A program made the position numbers and the translations under genes. Below, in pieces: positions 1 to 5,547 of a DNA stretch of 9,472 bases. A model generated the notes under the pieces. That model was not told the origin of the DNA, did not search any database, and worked only from the letters and a program-made list of their open reading frames with translations. The DNA comes from Eubacterium sp. CAG:786. GTDB lineage: Bacteria; Bacillota; Clostridia; Oscillospirales; Ruminococcaceae. Within the stretch, counting starts at the first letter, position 1. Every line of letters starts with the position of its first letter. The stretch is from positions 6,994 to 16,465 of the forward strand of contig HF989455.1 of assembly GCA_000432175.1 (NCBI GenBank), given 5' to 3'.

Positions 1-714
1 CGGGTGCTGGCGGCGCTCTGCGAGGACAGCGCGTCCCCTGAAACGGTGCAGTCTGCGGAATACCCCGAGCCGACATATAACATGACCGGTTCCCTTGACA
101 ATCAATATGAGGCTGGCAGGGTGTTTGTCTTCAATCAGATGAAACTGACCGACAGACAGGCAGAATGCGACGACCTGCATTACTTCGCAACTGCCGATGA
201 GGCAGCGCAGACATTCACGCAGGTGCAGAATGCCGACGGAAGGACGCATTCCACCGTAAGTCTGCTTGAAAACAACGGCTGGACGCTGGTTCCTGAGAAA
301 TCAGCGGCAATGGACTACAACAGCGGCGTGCCGACCTGGGTATCGCTGTATTTCGAGAAAGACGGCGGCAGGACCGGGATCTACGTCAAGACCGGCACCG
401 GTGATATGTTCAGCGACCCGCTTGGGTTCACGCTTGCAGGCGGAAAGCGCATGGAGATAGGAGGCGTCGGGCTGGAGTGCAGCCTGAAGTCCTACGAGCA
501 GCTCATACTCAATGAAGCTTCCGGCGACGATTATCAGTTCGGCATTGCGGGAAGATATGAGAGCGGTGTGAACTGTTACATCGCGGAAACCACAAGCAGA
601 AAGCCCTCGGATAATACCCGCACACAGGTGCAGGCAATGGGAAGTTCCATGACCATCGACGACGTCATGGACGTATTCGCGGCATTGCTTTACGACCTCC
701 CTGAAATGAAATAA
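1..714 (+). CDS. Unrecognised protein, 5' end outside the window
   Basis: The reading frame is open from the first base, so the true start lies upstream; a GTG at 4 is in frame but has no visible ribosome binding site. About 238 residues are present and end in TAA at 712-714. I do not recognise a family. The visible part has no transmembrane segment, is rich in acidic residues and glycine, and has several probable beta-strand stretches (for example around WVSLYFEKDG and GGKRMEIGGVGLEC). The first residues read VLAALCEDSAS, which could be the end of a lipoprotein signal peptide with a poor lipobox (Leu before Cys is atypical); this is a guess, because the N-terminus is missing. The gene is convergent with malQ. 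Its last codons lie in a 13-bp tandem duplication that runs past the stop. Confidence 0.75.
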   Translation, partial: RVLAALCEDSASPETVQSAEYPEPTYNMTGSLDNQYEAGRVFVFNQMKLTDRQAECDDLHYFATADEAAQTFTQVQNADGRTHSTVSLLENNGWTLVPEKSAAMDYNSGVPTWVSLYFEKDGGRTGIYVKTGTGDMFSDPLGFTLAGGKRMEIGGVGLECSLKSYEQLILNEASGDDYQFGIAGRYESGVNCYIAETTSRKPSDNTRTQVQAMGSSMTIDDVMDVFAALLYDLPEMK

Positions 715-727
715 TGAAATGAAATAA
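702..727 (+). repeat. 13-bp perfect tandem duplication across a stop codon
   Basis: The unit TGAAATGAAATAA occurs at 702-714 and again, perfectly and directly adjacent, at 715-727. The first copy encodes the last three residues (E-M-K in frame) and the stop of the upstream gene; the second copy lies wholly downstream of the stop. Each unit also contains a TGAAA doublet, so the tract is prone to replication slippage. Confidence 0.85.
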
Positions 728-730
728 TAT

Positions 731-765
731 GATCCCCCTTTGCCGCTGAACGGTAAAGGGGGATC
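731..765. terminator. Hairpin between convergent genes, probable bidirectional terminator
   Basis: GATCCCCCTTT (731-741) pairs perfectly with AAAGGGGGATC (755-765). The stem can continue through one G-T wobble and three more pairs (CCG 743-745 with CGG 751-753), leaving the loop CTGAA. It lies between the ends of the upstream + gene and malQ on the - strand. Neither side has a clean T-run, so intrinsic termination may be weak, but position and symmetry fit a shared terminator. Confidence 0.65.
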
Positions 766-775
766 GTGCGTTAAA

Positions 776-2245
776 TCATCTGAAATATGTGACCGCGAGG
801 GAATTCAGCTTAGCCGCGAGTTTATCCGTCGTCTTGCCGGGGAGCATTCTCCAGCGCCAGTTTCCGCCTACGGTGGAGGGGAGGTTCATGCGGCTTTCCC
901 TGCCAAGCCCGAGAATATCCTGCATGGGAATGACAGCCAGCTGAGCCGGGCTTGCGTACACCGCCCTTATGCAGCAGCTGTTGAATTTCTCGAACAGCCC
1001 TTTGTTGAGATAGCGCTTCGCCATCTGTCTGGAAGCGCTGTCTGCTTCGCGGTACCACTGCATGACCGGCATGTTGTCGTGGGTGCCGGTGTAAGCGCAG
1101 CAGTTCACGGGGTAGTTGTGCGGCAGGTGGTCGTTGTCGGTGTTGTCAGGGTTGAAGCCGAACTGCAGCACCCGCATTCCCGGGAAGCCGGTGTCTTTAA
1201 GCAGCTGCTTAACGCTGTCGAAGATATCGCCCAGGTCTTCGGCGATTATGTTCACGTCGCCGAGGTCGTTCTTTATCGCGTTGAAAAGCTCCATGCCCGG
1301 TCCCTTTTCCCACACGCCGTGTTCAGCGGTCTTGTCGCCGAACGGTATCGCATAGTAAGTATCGAACGCACGGAAGTGGTCGATACGCAGCATGTCGTAA
1401 TTCTCGCGGGACTTGCCCACGCGCTTGAGCCACCATTTGTAGCCTGTTTTGTGCATTTCCTCCCAGTTGTATAGCGGATTTCCCCACAGCTGACCTGTCG
1501 CTGAGAAAAGATCCGGCGGTACTCCCGCGACCCGCTTCGGGTCACGTTTTTCGTCCAGCTCGAACAGCTCCGGCTGAGCCCAGACGTCCGCGCTGTCAGG
1601 AGAAACGTATATCGGAATGTCGCCGATTATCTGTACGCCGTTCTTGTTGCAGTAGCGGTGTAACCTGTCCCACTGGCGCCAGAAAATATACTGCACGAAC
1701 TTCTGGAACTTTATCTCGTCCTTGAGTTCGTCGGTCCAATTCTTTATCGCCTCCGGCTTGCGGAACTTTATGTCCTCGTCCCATTCAGTCCAGGATCTTC
1801 CGCCGAATTTGTCCTTTAGCGCAGCGAACAGCGCGTAATCATCAAGCCAGTCCTGTTCGTCCATGATGAACGAGGTATAGCCCACGTCGTCCGTGAAGCC
1901 GGAAAACGCCTCTTTCAGCAGCGCCGTCTTGACCGCTCTTATCTTGTCGTAATCCACGAACGTCGGGTCGGCGCCGTAATCCGCGTCTGCGACTGATTTC
2001 TTTGCGAGGTACCCGTTCTCTGCCAGCTCGTCTATGTCGATGAGCAGAGGGTCCCCTGCGAACGACGAAAACGGCTGGTAGGGGGAGTCTCCGTACCCGG
2101 TAGGTCCTATCGGGAGCACCTGCCAGTACTTCTGCCCGGCGCTCTTGAGCCAGTCGGCAAAGCGTTCTGCCTCCGTGCCGAATGTGCCTATCCCGTAGGG
2201 CGACGGCAGGCTTGTTATGTGCATGAGTATTCCGCAGCTTCTCAT
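776..2245 (-). CDS. malQ: 4-alpha-glucanotransferase (amylomaltase), GH77
   Basis: This cytoplasmic enzyme transfers alpha-1,4-glucan segments between maltodextrins, releasing glucose, in maltose or glycogen use. The protein is 489 residues, about the usual length of short bacterial GH77 enzymes. Family hallmarks run in order: the N-terminal RSCGILMHITSLPSPYGIG stretch, WQVLPIGPTGYGDSPYQ near residues 41-57, the nucleophile Asp289 in RIDHFR, the acid/base Glu336 in IAEDLG, and the third acidic residue Asp390 in GTHDN. The frame is open to 2275, but I chose the ATG at 2243-2245: AAGGAG lies 7 nt upstream, the family homology starts there, and the longer start would fall inside the 5' leader close to the -10 box. 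The gene is transcribed alone, divergently from an RluA-type gene, from a perfect consensus promoter. No maltose transporter or phosphorylase gene is in view. Confidence 0.96.
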   Translation of the reverse strand: MRSCGILMHITSLPSPYGIGTFGTEAERFADWLKSAGQKYWQVLPIGPTGYGDSPYQPFSSFAGDPLLIDIDELAENGYLAKKSVADADYGADPTFVDYDKIRAVKTALLKEAFSGFTDDVGYTSFIMDEQDWLDDYALFAALKDKFGGRSWTEWDEDIKFRKPEAIKNWTDELKDEIKFQKFVQYIFWRQWDRLHRYCNKNGVQIIGDIPIYVSPDSADVWAQPELFELDEKRDPKRVAGVPPDLFSATGQLWGNPLYNWEEMHKTGYKWWLKRVGKSRENYDMLRIDHFRAFDTYYAIPFGDKTAEHGVWEKGPGMELFNAIKNDLGDVNIIAEDLGDIFDSVKQLLKDTGFPGMRVLQFGFNPDNTDNDHLPHNYPVNCCAYTGTHDNMPVMQWYREADSASRQMAKRYLNKGLFEKFNSCCIRAVYASPAQLAVIPMQDILGLGRESRMNLPSTVGGNWRWRMLPGKTTDKLAAKLNSLAVTYFR

Positions 2246-2276
2246 GGTAGTTCTCCTTATCTGAAAAGATATCATT

Positions 2277-2305
2277 ATTATATTACTTTTGCCTTACATT
2301 GTCAA
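2277..2305 (-). promoter_or_regulatory. Consensus sigma-A promoter for malQ
   Basis: Read on the minus strand, TTGACA (2300-2305) is followed by a 17-bp spacer and TATAAT (2277-2282): a perfect consensus. Transcription should start near 2270, giving a leader of about 25 nt with AAGGAG before the malQ ATG. I see no operator such as a catabolite-repression site in the short spacer, so a regulator is not evident. Confidence 0.88.
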
Positions 2306-2318
2306 GTGGAACAGCGGG

Positions 2319-2347
2319 TTGACAATTCCGGGCGCAGGGGGTATAAT
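2319..2347 (+). promoter_or_regulatory. Consensus sigma-A promoter for the RluA-family gene
   Basis: TTGACA (2319-2324), a 17-bp spacer, then TATAAT (2342-2347): again perfect consensus. The start of transcription should be near 2354, leaving a leader of only about 20 nt with a G-rich ribosome binding site (AGGGGGG, 2362-2368) before the ATG at 2373. Its -35 box is 13 bp from the -35 box of the divergent malQ promoter. Confidence 0.88.
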
Positions 2348-2372
2348 ATAACCACTGACACAGGGGGGCTAT

Positions 2373-3338
2373 ATGACCGAAATAACCGTAACAAAAAACG
2401 ACGCCGGGCAGCGGGCGGACCGCTTCCTGACCAAAGCATACCCAAACCTTTCGCTGCCGCTTATCTGCAAGCTTATGCGGAAGAAGCGCATCAAGCTTAA
2501 CGGCGCGCGCACCGAACCGAATACCAAGCTTGCGGAGGGCGACGTGTTCCGCTTTTATCTCAGCGACGAACTGCTTGACACCGGTGGGCGCGAAAAGCAG
2601 GCGGATTTCCGCAGCGTGCCCGCGGAGCTCGACATCATCTATGAGGACGAGAACATACTTCTCTGCGACAAGCCGGTGGGAATGGTGGTGCACGAGGACA
2701 ACGACAACACCTCCGACACGCTGATAAACCGCATAAAATGCTACCTCTGGAAAAAGGGGGAATACGACCCGGACAGCGAGCGCAGTTTTGCTCCCGCGCT
2801 GTGCAACCGTATCGACCGCAATACCGGTGGCATCGTCATCGCGGCAAAGAATGCAGAGTCGCTGCGGGTACTGAACCAGAAAATACGCGACAGGGAACTT
2901 GTCAAGCTGTACCTCTGCCTGGTGTGGGGAAAACTCCCGCAGAAGTCCGCAACGCTGACTGCGTATCTCGAAAAGCTTGCCGATGAGAACCGCGTGATAG
3001 TTTCCGACAGGAAAACCCCTGCGAACCGCACTATAAAGACAAAGTACCGCGTCCTGCAGGAATTCGGCGACCGCAGCCTTGTGGAGGTAGATCTCCTGAC
3101 CGGGCGCACTCACCAGATAAGGGCGCACTTTGCGCATATCGGGCACCCGCTGCTCGGGGACGGAAAATACGGCAGCAACAAGGACAACAGGCAGGTGGGA
3201 ATGGACTGCCAGGCGCTGTATTCCTACAAGCTGCGCTTTGAGTTCACTACCGACGCTGGCTGCCTCGCGTATCTCGACCACCGGGAATTCACCGTTGCAG
3301 ACCCGAAAAGGATATGGTTCATGGATAAGGCAAAATAG
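2373..3338 (+). CDS. RluA-family RNA pseudouridine synthase
   Basis: The protein (321 residues) isomerises specific uridines in structured RNA, most likely 23S rRNA, to pseudouridine. Residues about 12-65 look like an S4 RNA-binding domain (RADRFLTKAYPNLSLPLICK, then KKRIKLNGAR). The catalytic domain follows, with the motif NRIDRNTGG at 145-153; Asp148 is the expected catalytic residue. RTHQIRAHFAHIGHPLLGD at 245-263 is the second family hallmark. S4 plus catalytic domain matches the RluC/RluD layout, but the target uridine cannot be told from sequence, so I give no symbol. The motif has Ile for the usual Leu and Gly for the usual Ser (RLDxxTSG), both conservative. The start is supported by AGGGGGG 4 nt upstream and the promoter just before it. 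No separate terminator is seen; a palindromic element starts 5 nt after the stop. Confidence 0.93.
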   Translation: MTEITVTKNDAGQRADRFLTKAYPNLSLPLICKLMRKKRIKLNGARTEPNTKLAEGDVFRFYLSDELLDTGGREKQADFRSVPAELDIIYEDENILLCDKPVGMVVHEDNDNTSDTLINRIKCYLWKKGEYDPDSERSFAPALCNRIDRNTGGIVIAAKNAESLRVLNQKIRDRELVKLYLCLVWGKLPQKSATLTAYLEKLADENRVIVSDRKTPANRTIKTKYRVLQEFGDRSLVEVDLLTGRTHQIRAHFAHIGHPLLGDGKYGSNKDNRQVGMDCQALYSYKLRFEFTTDAGCLAYLDHREFTVADPKRIWFMDKAK

Positions 3339-3343
3339 CCCTT

Positions 3344-3502
3344 GGTCACCTCTAAAAACCTTGTTTGAGTGGAAATGTGTATAGCACACCGACTGCTTCT
3401 TCAAACCTCCTCGTAAGGCATACAGCCTTACTTCGTCGGCTTTCATCGCATTCGGCGCACTCTACCCATTTTCCCTTTTCAAACCGGTTTTTAGAGGCTC
3501 CC
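3344..3502. mobile_element. Palindromic MITE-like element C (159 bp)
   Basis: The ends are GGTCACCTCTAAAAACC (3344-3360) and, inverted, GGTTTTTAGAGGCTCCC (3486-3502); the shared core is the 12-bp CCTCTAAAAACC, identical to the ends of the elements at 4286 and 8514. The inner arms are imperfectly complementary (3361-3384 against 3462-3485), so the whole unit can fold into a long hairpin. The middle contains a perfect 7-bp stem, GTAAGGC (3413-3419) and GCCTTAC (3425-3431). The interior is unrelated to the other two copies. There is no transposase gene, so it would be non-autonomous. It fills the gap between the rlu stop codon and the pduL promoter and may serve as the rlu 3' end or terminator. 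No clear target-site duplication is visible. Confidence 0.7.
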
Positions 3503-3504
3503 TC

Positions 3505-3533
3505 TTGCAATTTGCCGTAAAAAGGTGTATAAT
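3505..3533 (+). promoter_or_regulatory. Sigma-A promoter for the pduL-like gene
   Basis: TTGCAA (3505-3510), a 17-bp spacer and TATAAT (3528-3533). It lies 2 bp after the right end of element C, so the element is upstream of this promoter and is not transcribed from it. The predicted leader of about 45 nt holds only a weak GC hairpin around 3544-3558 and the ribosome binding site CGGAGGA at 3571-3577. Confidence 0.75.
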
Positions 3534-3584
3534 GAAATCGATACGGCGGTAATGCCGCAATAAAATCATTCGGAGGAAATGAAA

Positions 3585-4169
3585 ATGGCAGAGAATGAAG
3601 TACTTATCGAAACATCTGCTCGTCACGTACATGTGACGCAGGAAACGCTGGAGGCGCTCTTCGGCGCAGGCGCACAGCTCACAAAGAAGAAGGATCTGTC
3701 CCAGCCGGGTCAGTTCGCGAGCGAGCAGCGCGTGACTGTCGTAGGCCCCAAGAAGGAGCTTGCAAACGTCAGCATCTTAGGTCCGGTACGCCCTGCTGAC
3801 CAGGTAGAGCTTTCCGCCACCGACGCACGTTCCATCGGTCTTGGCATAGATATCCGCGAGAGCGGCGACATCGCAGGCACACCCGGATGTACGCTGCGCG
3901 GCCCTGCAGGCGAAGTCACCATCAAGGAGGGCGTTATCGTTGCAAAGCGCCATATCCACCTCACCCCTGAGACCGCTGAAAAGCTCGGCGTCAAGAACAA
4001 GGATATCGTTTGGGTCAAGACAAACACCAGCGGCAGAAACGCTATCCTCGGCGACGTTGTTATCAGAGTGAGCGACAAGTTCGCTGACGCTATGCACATC
4101 GATACCGACGAGTCCAACGCTATCAGCGCTGTTCCCGGTCTGATGGGCACCATCATCAAGAGCCTTTGA
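3585..4169 (+). CDS. pduL: PduL-type phosphate acyltransferase (phosphotransacetylase)
   Basis: PduL enzymes convert acyl-CoA and phosphate to acyl-phosphate and CoA (propanoyl-CoA or acetyl-CoA), feeding ATP synthesis by an acetate/propionate kinase. The 194-residue protein has the two PduL repeats with their metal-binding histidines: ARHVHVT (His14, His16) and AKRHIHLT (His123, His125), plus the C-terminal MHIDTDESNA (His171) motif. An ATG at 3579 is also in frame but is only 2 nt from GGAGG (3572-3576); the ATG at 3585 sits 8 nt away, so I use it. The protein starts straight into the core fold (MAENEVLIETSARHVHV), with no obvious encapsulation peptide, and no microcompartment shell genes are nearby, so I infer a cytosolic fermentative phosphotransacetylase. 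It is a single-gene unit with its own promoter and terminator. Confidence 0.92.
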   Translation: MAENEVLIETSARHVHVTQETLEALFGAGAQLTKKKDLSQPGQFASEQRVTVVGPKKELANVSILGPVRPADQVELSATDARSIGLGIDIRESGDIAGTPGCTLRGPAGEVTIKEGVIVAKRHIHLTPETAEKLGVKNKDIVWVKTNTSGRNAILGDVVIRVSDKFADAMHIDTDESNAISAVPGLMGTIIKSL

Positions 4170-4174
4170 TCTTT

Positions 4175-4210
4175 ATACCCCCTGTGCTGAAAAAGTTCAG
4201 GGGGTATTTT
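4175..4210 (+). terminator. Rho-independent terminator of the pduL-like gene
   Basis: ATACCCCCTG (4175-4184) pairs perfectly with CAGGGGGTAT (4198-4207) across a 13-nt loop, followed by TTT and then a second T-rich stretch (GGTATTTTG). It begins 5 nt after the stop codon. Confidence 0.9.
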
Positions 4211-4251
4211 GGTATTTTGCCTGTTTTCGTGGTTCTGCGACTTAATTTCCA

Positions 4252-4280
4252 TTGACACAGGCGCGTGGATTTGTTATAAT
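4252..4280 (+). promoter_or_regulatory. Perfect sigma-A promoter of the three-gene operon
   Basis: TTGACA (4252-4257), a 17-bp spacer and TATAAT (4275-4280). Only five bases (4281-4285) separate the -10 box from element A, so transcription should start at about the first base of the element (4286-4287). The whole hairpin element would then be the 5' end of the operon mRNA. Confidence 0.88.
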
Positions 4281-4285
4281 AAATA

Positions 4286-4447
4286 GGTAACCTCTAAAAA
4301 CCGGGACACGAGCAGATTTCGTACATGACTTATATCAGATGCTAGGCGTCAAACCGCAGTAATACTGTATGTATTTCAAGGTTTGACAACGACGCAGATG
4401 ATATAAGTCATAGAAATCTGCCGTGAAGGAGGTTTTTAGAGGTTGCC
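4286..4447 (+). mobile_element. Palindromic element A (162 bp), 5' leader of the operon
   Basis: The terminal inverted repeats are 17 bp with one mismatch: GGTAACCTCTAAAAACC (4286-4302) against GGTTTTTAGAGGTTGCC (4431-4447). Further pairing arms are CACG 4307-4310 with 4422-4425; GCAGATTTC 4312-4320 with 4413-4421; ATGACTTATATCA 4325-4337 with 4399-4411; and GTCAAACC 4348-4355 with 4380-4387. The 24-nt loop carries the small palindrome CAGTA-A-TACTG. The unit is about 96% identical (roughly 7 differences in 162) to the reverse complement of element B. The 4-bp AATA occurs directly on both flanks (4282-4285, 4448-4451) and may be a target-site duplication. There is no coding capacity. It reads as a non-autonomous MITE-like element, or as a mobile leader RNA. 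An AGGAGG (4427-4432) lies in an internal loop near the right end. Confidence 0.82.
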
Positions 4448-4451
4448 AATA

Positions 4452-4481
4452 TGTAATTGACCCTAAGGTGGAACAATTACA
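4452..4481. promoter_or_regulatory. 8-bp inverted repeat in the operon leader, possible operator
   Basis: TGTAATTG (4452-4459) is repeated in inverted form as CAATTACA (4474-4481) with a 14-bp spacer. It lies between element A and the ribosome binding site of the first gene. It could be a regulator-binding site or a small mRNA hairpin; nothing in the window identifies a partner. Confidence 0.35.
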
Positions 4482-4503
4482 ATAACGCAGAAAGGAGGAC
4501 AAA

Positions 4504-5520
4504 ATGCCTACAGAGCAGGAGTTAAAAGAAAAGAAGCCGCAGCCTTCCGGCATGGACGGGCTTTCAGAAATGCAGTTTTCGGCGCATATCACCGAAGAAT
4601 TCTCCGCAGAACTGCCCGAAACCGACGACGCCCTTGATGACGAGCAGGAAGAGATGTACCGGCGCGACCAGGAACTTCTCGCGGCGCTGGACGAGGTGCT
4701 TAACAAAAGCGCCGAAATTCCGCAGCCAGCCCCCGAGCGAAAAAAGCGGATCGACCTGAAAAGATTATCCACTGCGATAATGAAACGCGGCGCGGGGATA
4801 GTTTCGCTTGCCGTCACGCTTATTATGATGGGTGTTGCGCTTATCTGCCTGTTGTTTTCCAGCACGCCGGATTTCTCGCTGCTGATAAAGCTGTCGCCGA
4901 TAGCCGCGGTGCTGCTGGGTGTGGAAATACTGCTGAGCTGGCTTGCTTCAAACAGAAAGATACGGATACATATTCCCAGCGTGTGCGCAGATATCATTAT
5001 CACTGCGGGCTGCTGCATTATGGCAGTCGCCATGAACAGCACGATAACCGAGACCGAGCAGCAGTTCAGCGACCGCAGCGCAGAAGCCGCAATATACGAC
5101 ATGACCTACCCTGAATTAAAGGAAGCGGCGGAAATTTCAAAGCTGACAGTCAGCGTGGATCTCAATCTTGAGGGCGGAAAGAAACGCACCAGCGGCGAAC
5201 TCACCACAGCCGACGATATCAGCGTTGACGTAGAACTGAACGGCGCATATACCGAGCCGTCGGAATTTGCAGCGGAATGCGGCAGGGTGATCAGCGTTTT
5301 CAGGCAGCTGGAGATACCGGTGGATATCATCAGTTTCTCTGCGGAAGAAAGGCAGCGGTCGTTCGCACTGACCGTCGAAGGAAAATACCAGCAGGACTTC
5401 ACCGACGAAGAACTGGTGAAAATGGTACGCTATGTTTTTATTGAGGATTACGACTATATTCAGGATCTCGCAGACTTCACCGAAGAAACGGGTGAAAACG
5501 TTACGGAAGATCAGATTTAA
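4504..5520 (+). CDS. Three-TM membrane protein with acidic N-terminus and C-terminal outer domain, unknown function
   Basis: I do not recognise a family. The 338-residue protein starts with about 95 hydrophilic residues, very acidic around 30-65 and ending in a basic patch (RKKRIDLKR, 79-87). Three hydrophobic helices follow at about 96-118, 125-148 and 158-178. Positive charges before TM1 and between TM2 and TM3 (NRKIRIH) predict the N-terminus inside and the C-terminus outside. The last 160 or so residues form a soluble domain of mixed alpha/beta character, including LTVSVDLNLEGG and DISVDVELNGAY strands, and ending in an acidic tail. The start is set by AAAGGAGG (4491-4498), 5 nt before the ATG. 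It is the first gene of an operon, with 27 bp before the LOTUS-DUF3825 gene, so a sensory or anchoring role for that protein is plausible but inferred only from position. Confidence 0.85.
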   Translation: MPTEQELKEKKPQPSGMDGLSEMQFSAHITEEFSAELPETDDALDDEQEEMYRRDQELLAALDEVLNKSAEIPQPAPERKKRIDLKRLSTAIMKRGAGIVSLAVTLIMMGVALICLLFSSTPDFSLLIKLSPIAAVLLGVEILLSWLASNRKIRIHIPSVCADIIITAGCCIMAVAMNSTITETEQQFSDRSAEAAIYDMTYPELKEAAEISKLTVSVDLNLEGGKKRTSGELTTADDISVDVELNGAYTEPSEFAAECGRVISVFRQLEIPVDIISFSAEERQRSFALTVEGKYQQDFTDEELVKMVRYVFIEDYDYIQDLADFTEETGENVTEDQI

Positions 5521-5547
5521 TGAGTTTTTACTGGAAAGGATATTTTA

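Noticed and set aside
740..1474. Long open frame on + opposite malQ (244 codons)
   Set aside because: It is fully antisense to a gene with a complete GH77 catalytic set, has no ribosome binding site, and its composition (runs of Val, His and Arg) is that of a codon shadow.
2283..3446. 387-codon open frame on - opposite the RluA-family gene, running into element C
   Set aside because: It is antisense to a clear pseudouridine synthase, with no promoter or family motif, and it would cover the malQ promoter.
4286..4447. Element A as a metabolite riboswitch
   Set aside because: The structure is one long palindrome with sharp inverted ends, it recurs with about 96% identity before an unrelated gene, and a relative with the same ends (C) is not in a leader. 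I see no known aptamer core and no terminator switch.
4427..4456. AGGAGG in element A followed by ATG-TAA as a leader mini-ORF
   Set aside because: The ATG at 4451 is about 18 nt from the AGGAGG, too far for normal initiation, and the following codon is a stop.
4335..5102. 255-codon open frame on - across element A and the first operon gene
   Set aside because: It is very Ser-rich, antisense to a gene with a good ribosome binding site and promoter, and has no start signal of its own.
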